This document shows, piece after piece, positions 49,884 through 56,407 of a DNA stretch of 64,000 bases. The notes beneath the pieces are model-generated. The model searched no databases. It had not been told where the DNA came from and saw nothing but the letters and a program-made list of their open reading frames with translations. This DNA comes from an uncultured Dysosmobacter sp. (GTDB taxonomy: Bacteria > Bacillota > Clostridia > Oscillospirales > Oscillospiraceae): contig CAKTHE010000009.1 in the NCBI GenBank assembly GCA_934563745.1, forward strand, positions 1 through 64,000, written 5' to 3'. Made by a program: the position numbers and the translations under genes. The first letter of the stretch is position 1. Each line of letters begins with the position of its first letter.

Positions 49884-51311
49884 ATGACGTTACTTAAATG
49901 GGTTAAGTACATTGACTCACTTGTCTGGGGGCCCGTGATGCTGGTCCTGTTGGTAGGCACCGGCATTTTTCTGACCCTGCGCACCAGATTTCTCCCCTGG
50001 CGCAACCTGGGCTACGCGCTGCGCAGCGTTTTAAGTAAGGAGGCCCGTTCCAAAGAACACGGGGACGGAGACGTGTCCCCCTTCTCCGCTTTGATGACGG
50101 CCCTGGCCTCCACCATCGGCACCGGCAACATCGTGGGCGTGGCCACCGCGCTGGTCTCCGGCGGTCCCGGCGCTCTGGTCTGGATGGAGCTGTCCGCCCT
50201 GTTCGGGATCTCCTCCAAGTTTTCCGAGTGCATGCTCTCGGTGAAATACCGGGAGGTAAACGCCCGGGGTGAGATGTCCGGCGGCCCCATGTACGTAATG
50301 AAAAACGCGTTCCCCTGGAAACGCTTCGGAGCCTTTTTGGGTGGGATGTTCGCCCTGTTCGCCATGGTGGCCTCCTTCGGCATCGGCGACATGACGCAGG
50401 CCAACTCCATCGCCGGCTCCCTGAAGTCCGCCTTTTCCGTGCCGCCGGCCATCACTGGCGCCGTTTTGACCGTTTTGACGCTGATCATCATTCTCGGCGG
50501 GATCCAAAGCATCTCCAAAATCGCCTCCCTGATCGTTCCGCTCATGGCCGTGCTGTATCTGGGCTCCGGCCTGGCCGTGATCATCGGCAACGCCTCCGCG
50601 CTGCCCAATGCCATTGTCACCATGTTCCGCATGGCCTTCTCCGTGGAGGCTGTCTCCGGCGGCGTGGTCGGCTCCATCACCGCATCCATGGTGGATGCCG
50701 CCCGCTACGGTGTGGCGCGGGGCTGCTTTTCCAATGAGGCGGGCTTAGGCTCCGCCCCCATCACCGCCGCCTCCGCCTCCTCCAGCCGTCCTGTACAGCA
50801 GGGCTACATCAACATGACCGGCACCTTTTTTGACACGCTGGTCATCTGCACCGTAACCGGCCTGGTCATCTGCTCATCCGGCGTGCTGGGCACAGTGGAT
50901 CCCGCCACCGGCAAGCTGGTGGACGGCGCGGCGCTGACCATTCTGGCGTTCCGCTCGGTCCTGGGCGAGGCCGGCGCGATTTTGGTGACGGTGTGCGTGA
51001 CTCTGTTCGCCTTTTCCACCATCCTCGGCTGGGAATACAACGGAGAGAAATCCTTCGAATATCTCTTCGGGCCCCGCTTTGTCATGGTTTACCGGCTGGT
51101 CTACGCATTGGTGGTCTATCTGGGCGCCACGCAGGAGCTGGACCTGATCTGGGGCATTTCCGATATTTTCAATGCCCTGATGGCCATTCCCAACCTGCTG
51201 TCCCTGCTGCTGCTCTCCGGCGTCGTATCCCGGGAGATCCGGGCCTTTGAGCCCCTGATTGCCCTCCAGCGCAAAGCCTGGCAGGAAAACCGCCGCAGCG
51301 GAAAGCGCTGA
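49884..51311 (+). CDS. agcS: Sodium:alanine/glycine symporter (AGCS family)
   Basis: The 475-residue membrane protein has about eleven segments and the AGCS hallmarks: ALASTIGTGNIVGVATAL with the sodium-site region, GGPMYVMKNAF, and the conserved GCFSNEAGLGSAPITAASA. It imports alanine or glycine with sodium. AAAGGAGAG precedes the ATG. A 14-bp direct repeat of ATTTATGAGAGA lies in the leader (about 49841-49868). It is monocistronic, ending at a perfect terminator. Confidence 0.93.
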   Translation: MTLLKWVKYIDSLVWGPVMLVLLVGTGIFLTLRTRFLPWRNLGYALRSVLSKEARSKEHGDGDVSPFSALMTALASTIGTGNIVGVATALVSGGPGALVWMELSALFGISSKFSECMLSVKYREVNARGEMSGGPMYVMKNAFPWKRFGAFLGGMFALFAMVASFGIGDMTQANSIAGSLKSAFSVPPAITGAVLTVLTLIIILGGIQSISKIASLIVPLMAVLYLGSGLAVIIGNASALPNAIVTMFRMAFSVEAVSGGVVGSITASMVDAARYGVARGCFSNEAGLGSAPITAASASSSRPVQQGYINMTGTFFDTLVICTVTGLVICSSGVLGTVDPATGKLVDGAALTILAFRSVLGEAGAILVTVCVTLFAFSTILGWEYNGEKSFEYLFGPRFVMVYRLVYALVVYLGATQELDLIWGISDIFNALMAIPNLLSLLLLSGVVSREIRAFEPLIALQRKAWQENRRSGKR

Positions 51312-51323
51312 CCGTTTTCTTTT

Positions 51324-51364
51324 ATTTACACGCGCAGGGACTGCCCTGCGCGTGTAAATTTTTT
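51324..51364 (+). terminator. Terminator after agcS
   Basis: A 16-bp perfect stem (51324-51339 with 51344-51359), ACTG loop, then TTTTT. The next promoter starts ten bases later. Confidence 0.95.
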
Positions 51365-51373
51365 GTGACGCGG

Positions 51374-51401
51374 TTGCATTTTCTCTTTAAAATGGTATTC
51401 T
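51374..51401 (+). promoter_or_regulatory. Promoter of the twin G3E GTPase genes
   Basis: TTGCAT (51374-51379), 16 bp, TATTCT (51396-51401) with TGG in front (extended -10). Upstream ATG codons at 51398-51410 fall in or before the start site, which supports the 51443 start. No Zur-type dyad was recognised. Confidence 0.65.
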
Positions 51402-51442
51402 ATAGGATGGCTTTGAAATTTTATAGCAAAGGACTTGATCGT

Positions 51443-52618
51443 ATGACGAAAATTGACATTATTTCCGGTTTCCTGGGCGCCGGCAAAACCACGCTGATCA
51501 AAAAGCTTCTGGCCGAAGCCTATCAGGGTGAAAAGCTGGTCCTGATCGAAAACGAATTCGGCGAGATCAGCATTGACGGCGGATTTTTAAAGGACTCCGG
51601 CGTACAGATCTCGGAAATGTCCTCGGGCTGCATCTGCTGCTCCCTGGTGGGCGACTTCGGCCGGGCCTTGAAGGATGTGCAAAAGCAGTTTGCCCCGGAC
51701 CGGATCCTGATCGAACCCTCCGGCGTCGGCAAGCTTTCAGACGTGGTCATTGCCGTGCAGAACACCATTGCCGAAGATCCGGAGTTGAGCCTCAACAGCT
51801 TTGTCACCGTGGCCGATGCCTCCAAGGTCAAAGTTTATATGAAGAACTTCGGCGAGTTTTACAACAATCAGGTGGAAAGCGCCGGTGCCATCATTCTCTC
51901 CCGTACCCAGAAGCTGACCCCGGAAAAGCTCTCTGCCGCCGTGGCCATGCTGCGGGAGAAGAATCCCACCGCCCCCATCATCACCACGCCCTGGGATCAG
52001 CTGGACGGCAAAACCATCCGCTCTGCAATGGAGGGGGTCTCTCTGGCCGATGAGATGCTGGCTAAAATGCGTGCCGAGCACGAGGCCGATGAGGCGGAGC
52101 ACGAGCATGAGCATGAGCATGAGCACGATCATGACCACGACCATGACCACGACCATGACCATGACCATGACCACGACCATGACCACGACCATGACCACGA
52201 CCATGACCACGACCATGACCACGACCATGACCACGACCACGACCATGACCACGACCATGACCACGACCACGACCATGACCACGACCACGACCACGACCAC
52301 GCATGCGGCTGCCACGATCACGAGCATCATCACCATCATCATGCCGACGAGGTGTTCACCAGCTGGGGCGTTGAGACCACGAAGAGCTTTACTCCGGAGG
52401 CCATTGAGGCGATTCTCGCTCGGCTGGATTCCGGCGCTTACGGCAAGATCCTCCGGGCCAAGGGCATTGTTCCCACCGGCGACGGCAGCTGGATCAACTT
52501 CGACTATGTGCCGGAGGAACACGACGTGCGCAAGGGTCCTGCCGATTATACCGGCCGGCTGTGCGTCATCGGCTCGGAGCTGAAAGAGGACGGTCTGAAG
52601 GAGCTGTTCGGAATCTGA
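51443..52618 (+). CDS. G3E-family GTPase (COG0523) with a giant His-Asp tract
   Basis: COG0523 GTPases deliver or stockpile metals (zinc, cobalt, nickel). The 391-residue protein has Walker A GFLGAGKTT (9-17), the metal motif CICC (63-66), LIEPSG and a C-terminal CobW-C domain (FTSWGVETTKSFTPEAIEAI). The expected NKxD guanine motif appears as SRTQ. Between the domains, residues 220-286 alternate strictly His with Glu (four times) or Asp (29 times), followed by ACGCHDHEHHHHHH. Such a tract could hold many metal ions. AAAGGA precedes the ATG. A second G3E gene follows after 44 bp. Confidence 0.9.
   Translation: MTKIDIISGFLGAGKTTLIKKLLAEAYQGEKLVLIENEFGEISIDGGFLKDSGVQISEMSSGCICCSLVGDFGRALKDVQKQFAPDRILIEPSGVGKLSDVVIAVQNTIAEDPELSLNSFVTVADASKVKVYMKNFGEFYNNQVESAGAIILSRTQKLTPEKLSAAVAMLREKNPTAPIITTPWDQLDGKTIRSAMEGVSLADEMLAKMRAEHEADEAEHEHEHEHEHDHDHDHDHDHDHDHDHDHDHDHDHDHDHDHDHDHDHDHDHDHDHDHDHDHDHDHDHDHACGCHDHEHHHHHHADEVFTSWGVETTKSFTPEAIEAILARLDSGAYGKILRAKGIVPTGDGSWINFDYVPEEHDVRKGPADYTGRLCVIGSELKEDGLKELFGI
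52100..52300 (+). repeat. In-frame tandem repeat encoding (His-Asp)n
   Basis: About 200 bp are made of the hexamer CAYGAC (with GAG/GAT variants at the left end), often alternating CAT and CAC in a 12-bp unit. It encodes 34 histidines alternating with 33 acidic residues. Such a microsatellite-like array is prone to expansion and contraction by slippage in steps of 6 bp, which would keep the frame. Confidence 0.9.
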
Positions 52619-52662
52619 ATCCGGCGCAGCCGTAATCAGCAATCATTGGAAGGATAAAAAAT

Positions 52663-53592
52663 ATGGATATTCCCGTTTACCTGGTCGTCGGCTTTTTGGA
52701 CGCCGGCAAGACCAATTTCATCAACGGCATTCTGGAAGACGGCTTCGCCCGTAAGGACCGGACGCTGCTGCTCTGCTGTGAGGAGGGCGAAGAGGAATAC
52801 GAGTCCAATGCCCTGGACAACGTCACGGTCGTCACCGTGGATGAAGAGTCCCAGTTGACCTGCTCGTTCCTGAAGGAATGCGAAAAAAAATATCAGCCCA
52901 AACAGGTGCTGATCGAGTACAACGGCATGTGGCAAATGGAACGCCTTTACAGAGAAGTTCTGCCGGCCAATTGGGTCCTCTATCAGATCATGTCCTTTGT
53001 CCAGGCGGAAACCTTTGATCTCTATGCCAAAAACATGGGACAGCTGATGATGGAGAAGATCACCAACGCAGATCTTCTGGTCTTCAACCGCTGCACGCCG
53101 GAGCTGCGGGATTCCCTGCGCCGGCGGAATCTGCGCATGGTCAACCGTCGGGCTGAGATCTACCTGGAAAACACCGACGGCTCCAGTGAAAATTATCTGA
53201 CCGGGGATGAGTGCCCCTTCGATCTGAGCAAGGAGCCCATCGACATTCCGGATGACGATTTTGGCGTCTGGTATGTGGATGTAATGGACCATCCGGACCG
53301 CTACAGCGGCAAGCTGGTGCATATGAAGCTGATTATGTGCCACTCCAAGAAGTTCCCCGGCGTGCACTGTCCCGGCCGCTTTGCGATGGTCTGCTGCGAA
53401 AACGACGTGCAGTTCCTGGGACTCATCGCCCGGGGCGACGGGCTGGACCAGTACGCCAACCGGGATTGGATCGAAGTGACCGCCAAGATGAGCGTAGAAA
53501 AGCACAAGGCTTATAAGGGCAAGGGCCCCGTGATGAATATTCTCTCCATCGCCCCCTGCGAAAAGCCTGCCCAGGAAGTTGTCACATTCTGA
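52663..53592 (+). CDS. G3E-type GTPase fused to a DUF1980/TIGR03943-like domain
   Basis: The 309-residue protein starts with a P-loop of the CobW class (GFLDAGKT, 10-17) and Walker B VLIEYNG, but the metal motif is altered to LLLCCEEGEEEYE and the guanine motif to FNRC. Residues about 201-305 follow the pattern of the C-terminal domain of YcgQ/TIGR03943 proteins (DHPDRYSGKLVHMKLIMC, then GRFAMVCCENDVQFLGL and DWIEVTAKM). In other Firmicutes that domain is encoded by a separate gene of a YcgR-YcgQ transporter pair near COG0523 genes. The fusion and the His-rich neighbour point to metal handling. AAGGATAAAAAAT precedes the ATG. Confidence 0.8.
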   Translation: MDIPVYLVVGFLDAGKTNFINGILEDGFARKDRTLLLCCEEGEEEYESNALDNVTVVTVDEESQLTCSFLKECEKKYQPKQVLIEYNGMWQMERLYREVLPANWVLYQIMSFVQAETFDLYAKNMGQLMMEKITNADLLVFNRCTPELRDSLRRRNLRMVNRRAEIYLENTDGSSENYLTGDECPFDLSKEPIDIPDDDFGVWYVDVMDHPDRYSGKLVHMKLIMCHSKKFPGVHCPGRFAMVCCENDVQFLGLIARGDGLDQYANRDWIEVTAKMSVEKHKAYKGKGPVMNILSIAPCEKPAQEVVTF

Positions 53593-53613
53593 TCCTCTTC
53601 GTTATCATTCGTC

Positions 53614-53651
53614 AAAAAAGTACTCTCTGTTTTCACAGAGAGTACTTTTTT
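53614..53651. terminator. Terminator after the G3E pair
   Basis: A 17-bp perfect stem (53614-53630 with 53635-53651) with a TTTC loop, A-run before and T-run after. Confidence 0.95.
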
Positions 53652-53806
53652 CTTCGGGTTTAACCCCCTCGCTGCCTCTTTTTCGGAACGGCAGGTCCCT
53701 TCCCTGTTTCCGTCGTCCGCTGTCTGCTCGTCTGCCGCGCTTCTTCTGCTTTGGCTGCGCAGTGCCCGCTCGCGCCGCGGCAGCACCCGATTCTCGCCAT
53801 AATTCG
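53652..53806. other. Gene-free, pyrimidine-rich spacer
   Basis: This is part of the 340-bp gap before the LTA-synthase-type gene. The top strand is very C/T-rich. Open frames on both strands lack ribosome sites and family features. I see no repeat or structure here. Confidence 0.5.
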
Positions 53807-53847
53807 ATACAAATCGTATTTTGTCCACAAAAATATACAAAATGTAT
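53807..53847. promoter_or_regulatory. Two ATAC-N5-GTAT dyads upstream of the LTA-synthase-type gene
   Basis: ATACAAATCGTAT (53807-53819) and ATACAAAATGTAT (53835-53847) differ at two central bases only. Their starts are 28 bp apart. Both lie just upstream of the -35 at 53869, a likely place for a paired operator or activator site. Confidence 0.5.
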
Positions 53848-53868
53848 CACCCTGTTTCCCGCCATGTC

Positions 53869-53896
53869 TTGCATTTTTTTGCCGGATCCATATAAT
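53869..53896 (+). promoter_or_regulatory. Promoter of the LTA-synthase-type operon
   Basis: TTGCAT (53869-53874), 16 bp, TATAAT (53891-53896). The expected start leaves a leader of about 30 nt before the TTG codon at 53933. Confidence 0.75.
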
Positions 53897-53932
53897 AAGA
53901 AGTATTCCTGTTTCCGGAAAGGATCTGCTGTT

Positions 53933-55834
53933 TTGAAAGGATCAAATCACCTTCTTCCCCGAAAAGAGCTTCCGCTGTGGGGCGCCCTTCTGGCCGCCGT
54001 TTTGCTCAGCGGTGCCGTCACGCTGCTGTGCCTGTGGATCCAGCCCAACTCCCTGCGGGCGGTCCTGCGGATTTTCCGTGCCCAGCCCCTGCTCGTTGTT
54101 CTAAACGCCCTGCCCATCGGTCTGGTAATCCTGGGGCTGAGCTTTTTGCTGCGCAACGTGTTTGCCGCCGCCGGGATCGCGGCGGCAGCCTGCGCGCTGC
54201 TGTCCGCTGCAAACCGGATCAAGCTGGAGGTACGGGACGAACCGGTCTTTCCCCGGGATTTCGCCCTGCTCAAGGAGGTAGGCAGCGCCATGGGCGCCTA
54301 CTCCATTCGCTGGCCCTGGGGGATCCTGGCGGTCATTCTCGGCATCACCGCGCTTCTGCTGCTGCTGGGCCGGATCTTCCGGCTGCGGCCCTTTGCCCGC
54401 AGCCGGAAGATCGACTGGGCCGTCCGCCTGGCCGGCCTGGCCGGAAGCCTGCTCTGCCTGGTCTCGCTGACGCTCACGGTGTACGCCTCCAACGATCTTT
54501 ATAACGCGTTTCAGGTCTCCAACGCCTATTACGTCCCCTCCGTTTTCAACGAGCTGGGATTTCCTTACTGCTTCATGCATCAGTTCACCACGTACACGGT
54601 GGATAAGCCTCAGGGCTACAGCCGCGCCCAGGCAGAATCCTGGGAAATCGGCAACGCCCCCGGCCAGGGCCGTCCCGTTCACGTCATCATGGTGATGAAC
54701 GAAGCCTTTTCCGATCTTTCGGACAGCGACGCCTTTGCATACTCCGCCGCGGATGACCCGCTGCCCAATCTGCATGCCCTGCAGCAGGATACACATTGTA
54801 TCTCCGGCCATGTGGTGGTCCCCGGCTTTGCCGGCGGCACCGCCAATACGGAATTCGATGTGCTGACCGGAATGCAGACCAACGCTCTTTCCGCCACCAC
54901 CACGTCTGCATTCCGGGCTGTAAACCGGAACTTGGACAGCGTGCTTCGGGTCTTTGACGGCGATGGATACCACACCGCCTTCTACCACCCCGGCGACGCC
55001 TGGTTCTATAACCGCGAAAACGTCTATCGCTGGCTGGGCGCACAGGAAACCGAATTTGCCGAGGATATGGACGCGCTTGCCTATAAGGGCCGCTGGGTCA
55101 CGGATGCTTACATGGCCGATTATATTGAACAGAAATTTGCCCGGGCTCTGGAGGAGGGGCAGCTGCTGTGCAGCTACACCACCACCATCCAAAACCACAT
55201 GTCTTACACCGCGGATAAGTACGGGGCCGATCACACATACGCGGACGTCCCCCTGCAGGTCGACGTTTCCGACTCTGCCCGCAGCATGCTGCAGGTCTAT
55301 CTGGAGGGCGCCCGGGATGCGGACGCCATGCTGGGGCGCCTGCGGGACTTCTTTGCCGGGCAGACGGAGCCGGTGGTTCTGGTCTTCTGGGGTGACCACC
55401 TGCCCTATCTGGGTGACAACCAGCAGGTTTATCGGGAGCTGGGCTCCGATGTGGCCGCGGAAGAGGATGCGCGTGCCGACCGGTTCAGCCCGTATGAAAC
55501 ACCCTATATCATCTGGGCCAACGACGCAGCCGCCCAGGCGCTGAACTGGACGGAAACCGTCGCCGCTCTGGATCTTCCGGAGGATGGCGACCTGAGCGCC
55601 TGCTATCTGGGCAGCCTGATTCTGGAGCTGACCGGACGCAGAACGGAGAGCCCCTGGTTCTCTTATCTGAGTCAGCTGCGCCGTCAGCTTCCGGTGATCC
55701 AGCGTGCGGATTGCCGCACGGCAAGCGGCGCAACCGTAAAGATCGACACGCTGCCTCAAGAGCAGCAGGACCTGATCTCTAAGCTGCGTTGCTGGAGCTA
55801 CTACAAACTCAAGGTCAAGGATGTGAACGGATAA
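53933..55834 (+). CDS. LTA synthase family phosphoglycerol transferase-type protein
   Basis: The 633-residue protein has about five N-terminal membrane segments followed by an extracytoplasmic sulfatase-fold domain. The catalytic threonine is in GGTANTEFDVLTGM. Metal ligands are visible in MNEAFSD and WGDHLPYLGDN, and a further conserved motif is YHPGDAWFYNREN. Such enzymes transfer glycerol-phosphate or phosphoethanolamine onto envelope polymers or glycans. The start is TTG 53933, because GGAAAGGA lies nine bases upstream and the promoter falls inside the longer open frame. It overlaps the next gene by one base. Confidence 0.88.
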   Translation: MKGSNHLLPRKELPLWGALLAAVLLSGAVTLLCLWIQPNSLRAVLRIFRAQPLLVVLNALPIGLVILGLSFLLRNVFAAAGIAAAACALLSAANRIKLEVRDEPVFPRDFALLKEVGSAMGAYSIRWPWGILAVILGITALLLLLGRIFRLRPFARSRKIDWAVRLAGLAGSLLCLVSLTLTVYASNDLYNAFQVSNAYYVPSVFNELGFPYCFMHQFTTYTVDKPQGYSRAQAESWEIGNAPGQGRPVHVIMVMNEAFSDLSDSDAFAYSAADDPLPNLHALQQDTHCISGHVVVPGFAGGTANTEFDVLTGMQTNALSATTTSAFRAVNRNLDSVLRVFDGDGYHTAFYHPGDAWFYNRENVYRWLGAQETEFAEDMDALAYKGRWVTDAYMADYIEQKFARALEEGQLLCSYTTTIQNHMSYTADKYGADHTYADVPLQVDVSDSARSMLQVYLEGARDADAMLGRLRDFFAGQTEPVVLVFWGDHLPYLGDNQQVYRELGSDVAAEEDARADRFSPYETPYIIWANDAAAQALNWTETVAALDLPEDGDLSACYLGSLILELTGRRTESPWFSYLSQLRRQLPVIQRADCRTASGATVKIDTLPQEQQDLISKLRCWSYYKLKVKDVNG

Positions 55835-56352
55835 TGCGGGAAACTTCCCGGCGCATGGCCGTGTGCGGGCTTTTGTGCGCCCTTGCGGTCGTGCTGATGC
55901 TTCTGGGCGGCGTGATCCCTCTGGCCGTGTACGCCTGTCCGATCCTGGTCATGGCGGTCCTGCTGCCCATTCAAGAACAGTATGGGGCCCGGGCGGCCCT
56001 GGCCGCCTGGGCTGCCGTTTCCGTGCTGTCCGCTCTGCTGGTCCCGCAGACAGAGCAAACCTGCGTCTATGTGTTTTTAGGCTGGTATCCAGCACTGCAG
56101 CCCCAGCTGGACCGGCTGCGTCAGCCAGTTCGCTTTTTAGGTAAACTGCTTTTGTTTAACGGCGCTGCGGCGGCCCTCTATTTCTTTGTTCTTCGGATCC
56201 TGGGCCTTGCCGAGGCCGCGGAGGACTTCTCCGGCCTCAGCCGCACCATGCTGGCCCTGACGGTGCTGCTGGGCAATCTGGTCTTCTTTCTGACGGATCA
56301 GCTGCTGCGCCGCCTGCGTCTGCAAAAGCCCTGGAAGCGATTTTTAAAGTGA
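55834..56352 (+). CDS. Small polytopic membrane protein of unknown function
   Basis: The 172-residue protein has four to five hydrophobic segments and a basic C-terminus (RRLRLQKPWKRFLK). It begins METSRRMAVCGLLCALAVVL-like (MRETSRRMAVCGLL), reminiscent of ECF-type substrate-binding components, with VYACPILVMAVLLPIQEQYG and FLGWYPALQPQLDRLRQPV. I recall similar unnamed proteins in clostridia but cannot give a function. Its ATG overlaps the LTA-synthase-type stop by one base (TAATG), so the two are coupled; an envelope role is possible. Confidence 0.75.
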   Translation: MRETSRRMAVCGLLCALAVVLMLLGGVIPLAVYACPILVMAVLLPIQEQYGARAALAAWAAVSVLSALLVPQTEQTCVYVFLGWYPALQPQLDRLRQPVRFLGKLLLFNGAAAALYFFVLRILGLAEAAEDFSGLSRTMLALTVLLGNLVFFLTDQLLRRLRLQKPWKRFLK

Positions 56353-56370
56353 ACCTCTGGATGTGTCAAA

Positions 56371-56405
56371 ACAGGAGGCGCCGGATCGGCGCCTCCTGTT
56401 TTTCT
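56371..56405. terminator. Bidirectional terminator
   Basis: CAGGAGGCGCC / GGCGCCTCCTG with a 5-nt loop, flanked by AAAA and TTTTT. It separates the membrane-protein gene from the convergent GGDEF/HD-GYP gene. Confidence 0.9.
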
Positions 56406-56407
56406 TC

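Noticed and set aside
52050..52583. Met/Thr-rich frame through the His-Asp repeat, and CRISPR-like appearance of the repeat
   Set aside because: The repeat is in frame with a CobW-family gene on both sides. The units are 6-12 bp without spacers, so it is not a CRISPR array.
54101..55759. 552-codon minus-strand open frame over the LTA-synthase-type gene
   Set aside because: Shadow frame without a ribosome site; the opposite strand encodes a clear enzyme.
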